The notes: generated from the letters alone by a model not told the origin. Counted from the first letter of the stretch, positions 1-11,480 are shown. The stretch is 64,000 bases of DNA from Rotaria sp. Silwood1 (GCA_905250075.1 CAJNOP010000081.1:734451-798450); one strand, 5' to 3'. Made by a program: numbers and translations.

Positions 1-1016
1 CCTTGATAAAATTTATCTTATACATTTAAATACATAGATCGATGAACGTCAAGTAAATAAAATAAAATCTACATGTTTGTTGATCATATAGACGCCTACC
101 TATGACATCATCGTAATTTATCTTATTCGTATTTTTCCTTATTATTATTCATCTTGCTCTCATCATTTGGTTAGGTATATATAACGTCACTATTATACTT
201 TGATTTAAGAGTAAGGGAAAAAGAATGAGAGACACTTGAAAATCGTTTACTTATTCCTTGTTCGTAATAGAACAAAAAGAAAGAAATTGAATGCATAAAA
301 AGGATTTACTATGTGTTTTTTGTTTTCTTTGTTTTTAGATGGTTATTTATCAGTACCATCAACATAGTTTTACATTCTTCTTGTTTCATTTCAAAGTAAG
401 CTTATGTTTTTGATATATCCTTGAATATATATACATATATATAAATAAGTAAATATTTAAAGCATATTGTATCTATTCGCTTATTCACCGCCTACTGTGT
501 AATCAGTAAGCAATAATAACATAGAGTATTGTGAGTTCGTCGGTCCGTTCAAATATATCCAGATGTGTATTAAATGGGTAGTGTATACAATGTATGTCTC
601 GGATGAATGATAGATCAATTGAAGGGCTTCCGCTTTTTTTTTTCGTACAGTCGACAACGACAATAAGTTTATCCTTGACATTATATGAAATATGTATGCG
701 ATTATCAAGGTGATTACCTTGATCGGAATTTGATGATACGTTGCGTTCTCTTTATTATTTTGCATGTTATTATTATGATTTAAGGATTTTTGTATCCGAG
801 AATAGTATTAGAAAAAAGTAAAACAATAGGTTACATGATCGGTTGTCTTTTTTTTAATACAATATCGCAAAAAAAACAAAAAGGTATATTTTTCTAATTA
901 CGAAACTGCGAAATTTAGACCTGTCAATCTATTTCTCTAAGTACCGTGTAAATCGATCGGTAATGTTTCTTCTCACGTGTTGTCTTCTCCCTTGAAATCG
1001 AAGAATAATAGAACAG
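1..1016. other. Upstream non-coding region
   Basis: AT-rich sequence with many short poly-A and poly-T runs. No convincing exon, RNA gene or repeat was seen. A short frame on the minus strand at 481..765 has no recognisable domain and no splice context, so I do not call it. Confidence 0.5.
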
Positions 1017-1581
1017 TGCTACAGGGAAGAAGAGAGAGACGAAGAAAGGGTGAACGAACATGTGACTCAGTTAACGATTGGTGAAAGCTAACAGAACAGA
1101 AGTCTATCGTGTGTTCAACATTAGTGTCTGTACAGAGACTTGTGAATAGAGAAGAAGACGAGAGAGAAAGAAGTGAAAAAAAAAAGAAGAATGCAAGAAA
1201 AGAGAAACGAAAGAAATATAATTGCAGAGCAGTTACAACTACTACGACGAATACAACTTATACAAGCAAACGAGAAGGACAGGAGGAAATAGAAGAATAG
1301 ATCACATAGAGTAAGTTCAAAATACAAAGCAATGTGTTTATACACACGTATATCAATCTATCTATATGTATATATATGTGTATGACCTTTGCTATTGGCA
1401 AAATAATTCGTAATAATTATAGATAGATGATTCAACATTTTGCATATATTTACTCTGAGTAAACATGCATACATTACTTTTAACTTATTCATTCATTCAT
1501 TCATTCATTTATTGATTCATATATATATGTCTTTCAATATTGTTTTTCTTTCTAGTTAGTGATTATTAATTGATTGAAATA
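1017..1581 (+). other. Probable 5' UTR and leader intron of RalGPS gene
   Basis: A purine-rich stretch (about 1020..1310) runs into a good splice donor (GTAAGTT at 1311). A pyrimidine-rich acceptor ends at 1555, 26 bp before the RalGPS start codon. This reads as a 5' UTR exon plus a leader intron 1311..1555. The intron carries a short ATTC tetranucleotide repeat at about 1487..1509. The start of transcription is not visible. Confidence 0.45.
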
Positions 1582-2913
1582 ATGCTCAATACGAGTAACG
1601 TTGCACATTCAATACTTGCTGAAGAAGTTGACAATTGCAATAGTAATAATAATAATAACAATAGTCTATTGCTCAATGATCTATCATTTCATAATGATGA
1701 TATCATCACAAATGGATCAATACATTATGGAGTTTATGATACCACTGTCTTTGATGTACTCAAAGTTGATCCTGAAGATTTTGCTGTAAATATTTATATT
1801 TGATTTTTTTTACAATTTATCTTAACAAGAAAAAGATATCTCATGTTAACAACTATAAATATTGTAGATGAAACCTTCTATATTGTTGACAAACGATTGA
1901 TGGAGTAAACTTTAGTACATACATACATAATCCTCTATTCTCATTTATCGTACATAGTGTTATCTTTATCGTTGAATACTAACATCATATGTTATGATGT
2001 TGAGAAGAAACGAGAGAAATAAAGAAGATAAGTTCGTCTTATTGATGATGAACGAATGTGATCTATCGTTAAAAAGTAAACTAAGATGTTGCATCAAAGA
2101 AAAGAAACAGCGAGTGAGAGAGAGAGAGAGATAAGAAATTCCTTTTCTTTTTGATTGATATTCCTCATGGGAAATATACATTGAAATTTTTATATATTGA
2201 ACATTTGCTCATTCACAATTGTTGATTAAAAAAAAGCAGTTGATTATCAAAATAATTTTTTTTTTTCATTTGTTTTAGTCACAAATCACATTAATGGATC
2301 TTCCAGTATTTAAAGCTATAACGCCAGATGTATGCTATTTAAATTTAATGAATACAGAATATAATCTTTGTTGTTTTGCTTTTTTACTTTACAGGAACTA
2401 ACTAGTTGTAGTTGGAGTTCAAAAGCTAAACTTGAAAAAGCCTTTCATATTGTTCAATTTACACGTCGATTCAATCAAGTTTGTTATTTAATTGTCAAAA
2501 TCTTTTATTTTATATTCTCAATTATTGTTTTTCATTATAGGTTAATTTTTGGGTTCAAGGTGAACTTTTACGTGCTGATATACTTAAAAATCGTACTGAA
2601 ATCTTATCACATTTTATTCGAGTTGCTAAAGTAAAATTTTTTGTTTTTTATTTTTTATTTTCTTTTCTAAACTTTAAAAATATCCATTCTTCTTTTTTTT
2701 TTAATGTAGAAACTTTATGAATTTAATAATATTAATGCATGTATGGCTGTTGTTATGGCTTTACAAAGTGCTCCTATTTATCGATTACAAAGAACTTGGG
2801 CGGTAAAAAAAAACAAGAAGACAATTAAACAATATATTTATTTTAAATATTTGTTTTTTTTTTTTGTAATTTTAGGGTCTGAGTAAACGTGATCGTACAA
2901 CATTTTCAAATTT
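1582..2913 (+). CDS. RALGPS: RalGPS-type Ras/Ral guanine-nucleotide exchange factor, partial
   Basis: This is the N-terminal part of a RasGEF (CDC25-homology) domain protein, which loads GTP onto Ral-family GTPases. Exons: 1582..1785, 2279..2329, 2395..2478, 2541..2630, 2710..2802 and 2876..2913, where the gap cuts it. All junctions keep frame. Recognisable blocks are YDTTVFDVLKVDPEDFA, ITLMDLPVFKAI, ELTSC, FTRRFNQV, ILSHFIRVAKKLYE, ALQSAPIYRL and SKRDRTTFSN, all in RalGPS order. An upstream frame opens at a TTG (1570); the first ATG (1582) is the better start. The rest of the GEF domain and the PxxP and C-terminal PH regions usual in RalGPS are not in the window, so they must lie in the gap or be absent. 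RalGPS fits better than RalGDS or SOS because the domain begins close to the N-terminus with the VFDVLKV block. Confidence 0.85.
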
Positions 2914-3013
2914 NNNNNNNNNNNNNNNNNNNNNNNNNNNNNNNNNNNNNNNNNNNNNNNNNNNNNNNNNNNNNNNNNNNNNNNNNNNNNNNNNNNNNNN
3001 NNNNNNNNNNNNN
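2914..3013. other. Assembly gap, 100 N
   Basis: Exactly 100 N, the usual placeholder for a gap of unknown size. It interrupts a RalGPS exon on the left. On the right, the first bases after it appear to be the end of the first coding exon of syntaxin-8. The true gap must therefore hold the rest of RalGPS, its 3' UTR and the syntaxin-8 promoter, which is much more than 100 bp unless RalGPS is truncated. Confidence 0.95.
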
Positions 3014-4259
3014 GGACAAATGGTGAGATATCCTGCTGTTGTGCGTATTTTTAATAAATTTAATTTAATTTAATGATTTGTATAAAAGAAAGCAAATGCC
3101 TTGTAATGAATGATTCATCGATCTTAAAACGATTTGATCAATAAAAGACAAGATAAATAATATTTATATCTTAATTAAGAATTGTCAAATTTGACTCAGA
3201 TAAAATTATTTACATATATATATATGATTTCTGATAGAAATTTACAAGTAACCTTTCATGTTTAAACAGATTACTGCGTCTATGAGATTCTGTACAATAG
3301 CAGACAATAGGAAGTTTTTAATTTCTTTTCCTTTTTCTATATTTTAGGCTTCAAAATTATGAGAGTTGTAAAAATTATGCACAAGAAATCAATCAGAAAA
3401 TAAATGAATTTAAAAAATTATCTAATGGTAGTTCACAACAAGCTAAAGTAAATATTTGTTTCTTAGACAAGATATTCAAAATCTCGATGATTCTTTTATA
3501 GATATCATCAATAATTCGTACGATGATAGCAGAATTTAATAAAGATGTTGATAAACTTTCGAATGATTTAACTGCTCAATCTCGTAATGGTGTTATGTAA
3601 ATAATTCTTCTAGAGTTTTGTTTTGTTTGTATATACATATTCTTTTCTATTATATAGAACTCCACGAGAAGCAAATCGTCGTCGAACATTAGTTGATACA
3701 ATAAAACAATCGAAAGAAGAAATAGAAACAACAATGAGAGAAAGTTTTAATACATTTTCGTACGTTTCCATGATTCATTCATTAGAATTGTTAATAAATA
3801 ATTTCTATTAGACCACGTGATCGAGTAAATCCGCGTTTTGCACCTGCTGTTGAAACAGAATATACTCAAGGTTTAACAAATGATGAATTTGCTGGACTTC
3901 ATTCAAATTTACGAAAAAGTATTTTCTTTTTTGAAAAACATGATATATGAGTATCACACCAAAAAAACATTTTTATTTCTTTTATTTCTATAGATAATGA
4001 TGAAGCTATTGATGCATTACATGCCATAGTTAAACGTCAAAAAGAAATCGGTGTTGCAATGAATAGTGAAGTTGATAGACACAATGAAATAATTGATACA
4101 ATAACTGATCGTACAGGATTACTTGATTCTCGTGTTAAACGTCAAACAATGTTAGTTAAAGTTATCGATCGAAAATCATCAGCATTATGGTTATGGGTTA
4201 TTATAATACTTCTTTTCATTGCTATTATTGTTATAGCTGCTATTCCATTTAAAAAATAG
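3014..4259 (+). CDS. STX8: Syntaxin-8-like Qc-SNARE (first two bases hidden in gap)
   Basis: An endosomal tail-anchored SNARE of the late-endosome fusion complex. Exons: 3014..3022, 3348..3447, 3502..3596, 3658..3759, 3812..3918 and 3994..4259. The bases right after the gap read as the last G of an ATG, then Asp-Lys-Trp split by an intron; joined to exon 2 this gives DKWLQNYESCKNYAQEI, matching the syntaxin-8 N-terminus. Domains: N-terminal helical region (about 1-130), SNARE motif with DEAIDALHAIVKRQKEIG and NEIIDTI, then a C-terminal membrane anchor (WLWVIIILLFIAIIVIAAI) and two lysines. The VDRKS-type motif just before the anchor (VIDRKSSALW) is typical of syntaxin-8. Predicted length is about 226 residues, against about 236 in vertebrates. 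The stop lies only 92 bp before the LRRC42 start. Confidence 0.88.
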
Positions 4260-4351
4260 TTTAAGCAACTTTCTTCGTATATTTTGTCTTCTTTCTTTCT
4301 TTGTTGAATGTAATCTATATCATTTTTTATTTATTTATGTAAAAGCAATCA
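4260..4351 (+). other. 92-bp STX8-LRRC42 intergenic spacer with acceptor-like site
   Basis: A pyrimidine-rich stretch is followed by an AG at 4344-4345, 6 bp before the LRRC42 ATG. There is little room for a terminator plus an independent promoter. The spacer could carry the 3' end signals of STX8 and a trans-splice acceptor for LRRC42. The acceptor is weaker than the one before ALDH5A1 because several A residues precede the AG. Confidence 0.35.
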
Positions 4352-7300
4352 ATGGATGATTTTGAATTTTTTTCGATTTTTCTTTTCATGACATTGCAAT
4401 CATTTCTTTCTAGAATGATTCCATCACTTGTTAATCTTGCATCTCGTATATTGGGAAAATATTTTTTATCTATTGAAAGTTGTCGTTATGTACCAGATGA
4501 AATTGTTGAAAAAATTTTTGATGAATATTTAAAAACAATATCATCATTATCAATAATTAATGAAAATGATCTTATAAAAATAGTCAATATTTTAACAGAT
4601 TATCATTCAGATATATTTTGTACAAGTTTTTGTTATTCAATAACAAATAATTTAAATTTTTTAACGGCTAATTTTTATCTTCATTTATTAAAACGTATAC
4701 ATTTAAATGTAATTCAACTTGATTTTTCATATGCTTTGGAAAAATTTGATTATGAAGAAAAAAGAAAGATTTTAAATATTATTGGACAAATGGAAAATAT
4801 TGAATATTTAAGATTAACTTTTAATCGATTAGATGATGAAGATATTCGATTATTAACAGCTAGTAATCGAATTCGAAGTAAAGCGTTATGTAATTTACAT
4901 AGTTTACATCTTCAAGGTAAGACTAATAATAATCGTATAAAACATCATTGTTTTTTGTAACAAAAAAAATAAAAAGAATTGGTTCTAAGAAAAGCTTTTG
5001 CTCTGAAAAAAAAAATTATTATTCTTTTTATGGTAAGAGTTCAGAGAAAGTACTTCTAGATCTTGAACATTTATATAGTTAAGGCAAAGATGTTCAAATG
5101 CTTCTAAAATGAAATAGAGGTTTTCTAAAAACCTTGGTTTTTGAAAGATTCTTGCGTTACCCGCATCGAATGATTTACCATTTGCTAATTTTTAAAATAA
5201 AACATCTTTTAACAAAAATTTAGGGTTAAGATCTTCATGAAGTTTTCCTCGCTAGTGATCTTATCTTTGAATATAATAAGCTAATATTTCTATCATAAAA
5301 GTTGTTCATTGTGCGAATGAGATTGACAATATTTGTACTCCTTTGTAACAAGTGAAGAAGTGTACAGAAAACTCGAGTTAGATAAACTAAAAACTGCCGA
5401 ACCTTTGCTTTGATTTTGGAAGAATAAGTTTAGACGCTTAAAAAATATTTTCAACAAAATGAGCGAATCGACAATGTAATTCTTTCGTTTTGTGAACACT
5501 GCTGCTTCACTATTATCTTACTTTTCAGTAAAGTAGATTGAAAACTCGTCTTGTAAGAGTCGAAATCCAATAAAAAGAAATATAAAACGATTGGTCTTTC
5601 TCTTCCTTATTCTTAACTTCTCGGTGAATATCTTATAAATATTGTTGAGTCTACTCTAGATTCAAAAACGTTTCGCCATCTATGTTCTTCTTCTAATTGA
5701 ATTGTCGTTTTTATTGCTGTACAATTATTGAAGGATGTCATAAAGATGATCGAGTTCAAGGTTTATAGTGAATTTACATCCAGTATGCAACATGAGTTGT
5801 TTATTTGGACTTGGAAAATGAAAGAGAAAAGAATCTATAAATGGAACATATGAAGTACACTGCACCAACTACTTATTGAGAATAAGAGGACATGTTTTAG
5901 CCATGCATGCTTCTAATGAATAGAGAAATAAAGTTGTCGCACAATGAAATAGCTTCTAAATGTCTAGTTTTTCTCGTACATCATAAGAAACTCAGAAAAT
6001 GGTCCTTTTAAGTGATATGATTATTTACGAATTTTAGTATGTACAAAGAAATCTTTGGTTCATGTTATATATATATATATAAAGCAATTGTCATTAATTT
6101 CTTTATTCTAGGAAATGATCTCACGAGTCGATCAGCACGTTTTCTCAAAGCATTAACGTCACTTGATACTCTGTATATCTCACTAATCGCTTCTCATGTA
6201 ACAAAGCTCTCTATTTTTCAAAGAACATATTTAACTATGTTTTTTCTTTGTCATCAGGAAAAATCAGCATTAATTAAAGAATTTGATAATCTTTATGAAT
6301 GTAACTGTTCAATACAAAATGGTTGGGAAGAAATAATCAATCGTGGATGGATTGCAAAAATTTCTCAATTACAATCTTCGACAACAACAGTCGACAATAA
6401 TTTTTGTATAAATATATTCGAACTACAGTGGACGTCAAAAGTCTCGCATCACTTTTTTGTTTTGGTTGGCAATTCAAAAATACACGACATAAATATAAAT
6501 TTCTTTTTACCTTTGGTTAGCGAAGCTGGAGTACTATATGTATGCATACTTTTGAAATGAATAACTCTTGAATCGAAAACATACAAAGAAAAACAAACTT
6601 CATTACTACAATAAACACTACCCAAAAAACGACAAAATGGTATGATTGTTATGAGTTATAGAAGTTTCACTAAAGTTGAAGTAATACGAAAATCGAGTAA
6701 GACTTTGTTTGATATTTTTATATGAATCGATAGATCTCGGCGAGCTCTACGAAACTATTTGTATTTCAAGATTTTAGAACCATTTTCCGGGACTAAAATT
6801 TGTAATAAAATTGTGATCTTTTACCCTTTTATAGTAGAAAAAAGATTCTTGACTTTTCATATAGAACAAACGAAGCATGCAATTATTTTGTAATCTGTTT
6901 TGTCCCAGAAGAGAATTCTAGAAAGTTTTAATATAGACAGTTTTGTAGAGCTCATTGAGATCTATCAATTCATGTAAAAATATCAAACAAAAATTATTCG
7001 ATTTTCACATTACTAGGATCTTATTCAAACTCATAACAATCATATCATTTTGTCTTTTTTGTGGGTAGTTTTTGTTGTAGTACTAAAGTTTGTTTTTTTT
7101 TTCGTATGTTTTCGATTCAAGAGTTATTCATTTCAAAAATATGCATACATATAGTACTCGAGCTCCGCTATCCGAAGGTAAAAAGAAATTAAAATCTATG
7201 TCGTGTATTATTGAAATGTCAACCAAAACAAAAAAGTGGTGCGCGACTTTTGACGTGCATTGTATTTTCATATACAAGAATGATTTGCATTTATATTTTT

Positions 7301-7488
7301 TAGATCGAAAACGACGTCGAGTTGATAATGATGATTCTATACAATTAATAAAACTTGTTCGATTTTGTTCAACATGTCATCAAAGTCCTTCAGCAAAATC
7401 AACTAAAAAGCAGGAGAAAATTGTTTCTAACCCAACAGGATTTATAGATTCAAAACAAGCAAATGATCTCTTATCATGTTATTTATGA
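4352..7488 (+). CDS. LRRC42: Leucine-rich repeat-containing protein 42
   Basis: A leucine-rich-repeat protein recognised as LRRC42; its exact biochemical role is not known to me. Exons: 4352..4916, 6112..6197, 6258..6405 and 7304..7488, giving 327 residues. Evidence: an N-terminal helical part resembling the LRRC42 region before the repeats (VPDEIVEKIFDEY), LRR strands (IEYLRLTFNRLDDEDIRLL; LHSLHLQGNDLTSRSARFL; LDTLYIS), and the C-terminal signature ALIKEFDNLYECNCSIQNGW followed by a basic KRRR segment, in the same order as vertebrate LRRC42. The 60-bp intron 6198..6257 has no stop in frame, so a retained form would also be open. Intron 1 is long (1.2 kb) and intron 3 holds a fold-back transposon. 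Only 36 bp separate the stop from the ALDH5A1 start. Confidence 0.78.
4917..6111 (+). other. Long first intron of LRRC42
   Basis: A 1.2 kb intron with GTAAGA donor and TTCTAG acceptor, far larger than its neighbours. It contains a short inverted match (TTCATTGTGCGA near 5315 and its complement near 5938) but I could not show a full palindrome. No coding exon seen. A minus-strand open frame (5293..5499) has no domain. Confidence 0.5.
6424..7264. mobile_element. Fold-back MITE with Tc1/mariner-like ends and TA target duplication
   Basis: The segment 6426..7262 (837 bp) is one imperfect palindrome with arms of about 415 bp meeting near 6840. The left end reads CAGTGGACGTCAAAAGTC and the reverse complement of the right end reads CAATGCACGTCAAAAGTC, two mismatches in 18. 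TA dinucleotides at 6424-6425 and 7263-7264 flank it, the target-site duplication of Tc1/mariner transposases. Long matches continue inward, for example around 6535-6600 against 7090-7155. No transposase frame is present, so it is non-autonomous. It sits wholly inside LRRC42 intron 6406..7303, on the orientation-neutral side of both splice sites. Apparent open frames running into its ends are by-products. Confidence 0.82.
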
Positions 7489-7524
7489 AATCATTTATTT
7501 TTCAGATAAAAAGAAAAAAGAAAA
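7489..7524 (+). promoter_or_regulatory. 36-bp LRRC42-ALDH5A1 spacer with 3' splice site
   Basis: Between the LRRC42 stop and the ALDH5A1 ATG lies TTTATTTTTCAG (AG at 7504-7505), a strong acceptor with no matching donor nearby, then 19 bp of A-rich leader. No room exists for a normal promoter. The likeliest reading is a spliced-leader trans-splice acceptor for ALDH5A1, as expected for the downstream gene of an operon. Alternatively ALDH5A1 could be transcribed from a promoter inside LRRC42 and use a leader intron whose donor lies in LRRC42. Confidence 0.55.
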
Positions 7525-10230
7525 ATGTATGCAACTAAATATTCTTCTATATTTCGTCTTAATCAATCAATAAATCACATTCGTCGTTCTTTCTTTAATC
7601 AAACATATATTAATGGTCAATGGGTATCGTCACAATCCGGTGAAACATTCAAAGTCTATAATCCAGCAGATGGGAATGAAATAGGTAGTGTACCAGATTG
7701 TAATGTTCAAGATGCTGAAAAAGCTGTTCAAGCAGCTTATAATGCATTTCATAATAAATGGTCAATTAAAACTGGAAAAGAACGAAGTATTATAATGAGA
7801 AAATTTAATGATTTAATTTTAAAAAATAAAGATCACTTGGGAAAAGTTTTAACAACTGAAATGGTAATTTTATTTTAATAAATATATCGATTGATAGTAG
7901 CGCGTCATGTAAAAGTTTTGAAAAAAATATCGCATTATTTTTTATCAGCTAAAAACATCAATTCGAAATCTTGGTTGAAAGTTCTTTCTAAGAATATTTT
8001 TTATGAAATTCGATTACCTCTTATTCATTAATATTAAATAAATTTTCGAACAATCCTGCAGAAACAACTTCATATGATTGCTATTGAATGCACTGATTCC
8101 TTAGTGTTTTTCAAATTATCTCCTATGGATTCGATTATGTTTTGTTACTGTTGTTTTCAGTAGACTTGCAATTTAATTCTTCACAAATCTAGTAAAATAA
8201 CAGTACACGATTGCTTTGGTTAATACGATGAAAAACTAAAAAAATATTTATATAATATTACTAAAATTAGAATACGAAAATAGTGTCGAGTTTATACGAG
8301 TGTCGTAGAATAGTAATAACATCGCTTACATAAATAGAACTTTATAGGAGACGTTATTAAAAAAAAGCTTTCAACATAGATTATCTAGCAATGTTCTTGA
8401 TTTTTCCAGAAAATGCTGTAGCCAATAAACTTCACTCCCATAGCTCTCGGAAGGTTATGGATATGATCTGACTGCAGTTCGATTATAAGAGTGAGAATAA
8501 GACTTTCAGTTTTCTCCACAACCAAACGCACATCTTATTGCAGAAACTTTGCTATCATTCATTAATTTAATTATTTTTATAGGGTAAACCATTGAGAGAA
8601 GCTGTTGGAGAAATAATCTATGGTGCTAGGTAAAGAATACGAAAAAAATTTTCATGAATATATATATATGTTTTAATTTTTAGTTATATTGAATGGTTTG
8701 CTGAAGAAGCCAAACGCATTCATGGTGATGTTCTTCCAATAACAATACCTAATCGTCGTTCATTTGTTCTTCGTCAACCTGTTGGTGTTTGTGGTTTTAT
8801 AACACCATGGAATTTTCCTAGTTCAATGATATTACGTAAAGCAGGTCCAGCATTGGCTGCTGGTTGTACTATTGTTGTTAAACCTGCTGAAGATACACCT
8901 TATTCATGTTTAGTTCTTTGTGATGTAAATTAAAGATACAAATTTTCGATGAACTATTGTAGAAAAAATATAGATTCTGTTTTTCTTTGTTTAGTTAGCT
9001 AAAGAAGCAGGATTTCCTGATGGTGCAATTAATGTATTAACAAGTACTCGTTCAGCTGAAATTGGTAAATTTTTATGTGAACATCCATTAATTTCAAAAA
9101 TGTCATTTACTGGATCGAGTAAAGATACTAAAATTTTATTTGATGTTTTATACTTTTCTTTATTTAATTTAGCTGAAGTTGGTAAAAAGATTATGGCTAT
9201 GTGTGCATCAACAATAAAAAAGATATCATTAGAACTTGGTGGTAATGCACCATTTTTAGTTTTTAATTCAGCTGATATTAAACAAGCTGTACAAGGTGCT
9301 ATGGCATCAAAATTTCGTGCTTCAGGACAAACATGTGTATGTGCAAATCGATTTCTTGTACAAGAAGTAAGAATTTATATTTTTTATTGTAAAAATGAAA
9401 TTTTAATATTATTATCTAGGGAATTTATGATGAATTTATTAGTGAATTTGCAAAAAAAAGCAAAGAACAAGTGGTCGGAGATGGTCTTAATGAAAAGACA
9501 CATTTAGGACCTATTATTAATCAAGAACAATATGAAAGAGTTCTTGATTTTATTTCAGATGCAAAAGAACAAGGAGCTAAAATTGTTACTGGTTAGAATA
9601 GTAATCTTTATATTTATGTAAGAATTATTTTCTATATCAATAGGTGGAAAAGAAAAAAAAGGAAAAACTTCTGGTTTTTTTGTTGAACCAGCAGTTATTG
9701 CAGATGTCAAATTATCGATGCGAGTTGCAAAAGAAGAAATATTTGGACCTGTGGCTGCAATTATCAAGTAAAGCAATAGAGAGAATCTTTTTCTTTTTCA
9801 AATTCCTTTTTCATTATGTTCATAGATTTAAAACTGAAGATGAAGCAATTAAAATTGCTAATTCAGTTGATGTTGGTTTAGCCGGTATATAAATATTAAT
9901 TTCAATTTCAATAAAGTATTTTCTTGATTGTTTTGTTTTAGCTTATCTTTATAGTCAAGATATATCTCAAATTTGGCGTGTTGCTGAACGAATTCAAACT
10001 GGTATGGTCGGTATAAATGAAGGCATTATTTCATCTGTAGAAGCACCATTTGGTAATAAATCTAAATTTTTATTTTGTTCATTTTTTTTATGTTGTATTT
10101 TGCATAAAAAGGTGGAATCAAACAGAGTGGTTTTGGTCGAGAAGGGTCAAAATATGGTATAGATGATTACGTTAATTTGAAATATATTTGTATGGGTGGA
10201 TTAAAAGATGTTGATCGAAGTTCGCAATAA
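7525..10230 (+). CDS. ALDH5A1: Succinate-semialdehyde dehydrogenase, mitochondrial
   Basis: Oxidises succinate semialdehyde to succinate with NAD+, the last step of GABA catabolism in the mitochondrial matrix. Exons: 7525..7863, 8583..8629, 8684..8924, 8995..9118, 9173..9366, 9420..9591, 9644..9767, 9826..9884, 9942..10052 and 10112..10230, about 509 residues. The first 25 residues are basic, hydroxylated and hydrophobic, as in a mitochondrial presequence. Seen: cofactor-site block [34 protein letters not shown] before the Rossmann loop, the catalytic glutamate in LELGGNAPF, and the nucleophile in [10 protein letters not shown]. The CxC pair that acts as a redox switch in human SSADH is kept. 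The C-terminal [20 protein letters not shown] block is diagnostic of SSADH rather than other ALDHs. The 54-bp intron 9119..9172 has no in-frame stop, so it can look like coding sequence. Confidence 0.95.
7864..8582 (+). other. Long first intron of ALDH5A1
   Basis: A 719-bp intron in a gene whose other introns are 50-70 bp. No coding exon, RNA gene or clear palindrome was seen in it. Confidence 0.5.
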
Positions 10231-11480
10231 TCAAATAACTTATTCAAATAATAATTGTTTGTAACACATTTTTATTTTCTTCTTTTTTTTTCTATGTAGT
10301 ACGTGTTACTATGAATGAAAATTTGATCTTCTAAATATCCATTTTTTTTTCATTCCATATTTATGCATAAATGTGTGTTTGTTGAAAAAGACAGTATGCG
10401 ACATTTTAAAATATACTTGCTAGACTAAAAATTATATTTCGACTCAAATACCTTTCGTACAATAAGTATACGCTTGGAAACAACACTTCTTCTTTTTTTT
10501 TTCGTTCTACATTCAATATAAGCACATATAAATAATCATCATGGTGTTTCATGAAGTAAACACAGAAACGAAAAGAAAGAAAATATTATCCGTCCATCGA
10601 GATGCATTTCACTATAGAATTAAGCAGTATAGTCTTCATGTCTATGTTCCTGTTTTCTCTTTTACATTCGTCATCCTTTGTTTATCATTCTCATTTTCAT
10701 TCAACGACGACGACAATCTATCGTCATACATCTATCTGTCCTGTCTGACCATCTTGTACTTCGTCTACTGTAACATCAAATTAATATGATTCGACTATTA
10801 ACATTAATTTGTTCAAATGATGGTATTAATTTACAGAAGGATACTGATAGTCTATATCCATTTGCACGTGGATTTGATGATTTTGCAACAACCTGGCCAC
10901 CATCAACTAATACAACAAGCATGAATGATGACAAGTAAAAACAAAATAATCTTTTTCTTGTATTCAAAACAAAAAAAAAAACATGATGCTCAAGTAAAAT
11001 GTGCATTTGTGTATTGAATTCTATCGGACATGATATTTCTGTGTGTATTTAAATTTTCTTTTTTTTTCTATTTCTGTAATTTTCTGATATGCTCAACAAC
11101 ATGTTGTGTATGTGTGATTTGTTAAATTAAAAACAAAAAAAATTCTGTTGTACGTAAATGCGTCAGATCGTATCGATCACATAGACACATATTTATGAAC
11201 AACATAAATGATATTTTTTTTCCAATTTTTTTCCTTTTTCTTTTCCTTTTGTGTTATTCAACAGATATTTGTGTGTAATGATTAAGTGTATCAGATTTTT
11301 TTCTACTTTCTTTTTTTTTTCTGTCTTTTTCTAAAACAATAAACTAAGCATGAATTCTATTGAAAAAAAAAATTAAGAGAAAAACGATTGAAATCTAATA
11401 AATAAAAATAAATAAAACTAATCGAACATTCTTTTTTTTTTTTATTAAGTCATGTAATCCAGAGGCATGTATAAAATTCT
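10231..11480. other. ALDH5A1-PIN1 intergenic region
   Basis: AT-rich and mostly featureless. A small open frame 10786..10938 (50 codons, containing DSLYPFARGFDDF) is preceded by another, 10541..10789, that overlaps its start. Neither has a domain I recognise or a clear splice context. They could be a small gene or an orphan exon; I regard both as doubtful. Confidence 0.35.
10786..10938 (+). CDS. Small open frame of unknown function (doubtful)
   Basis: Fifty codons beginning at an ATG that overlaps the stop of an upstream frame. The middle part (KDTDSLYPFARGFDDFATTW) has a protein-like composition, unlike the biased frames nearby, and a possible acceptor (TTTACAG ending at 10851) lies just before it. 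It may therefore be an exon instead of a full gene. I do not recognise it. Confidence 0.25.
   Translation: MIRLLTLICSNDGINLQKDTDSLYPFARGFDDFATTWPPSTNTTSMNDDK

Noticed and set aside
1109..1300. Lys/Arg/Glu-rich frame near the left end
   Set aside because: Purine-rich leader DNA just before a splice donor; more likely 5' UTR of the RalGPS gene.
3014..3074. Reading frame right after the gap taken as the end of RalGPS
   Set aside because: It ends in meaningless sequence, whereas reading the bases as Asp-Lys-Trp with a GTGAGA donor joins perfectly to the syntaxin-8 exon at 3348.
4917..6111. Possible fold-back in LRRC42 intron 1
   Set aside because: Only a 12-bp inverted word could be matched; arms did not extend by eye.
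6406..7303. Coding extension of the LRRC42 frames into the intron from both sides
   Set aside because: The frames run into the arms of the fold-back element; splicing 6405 to 7304 restores the LRRC42 protein with good donor and acceptor.
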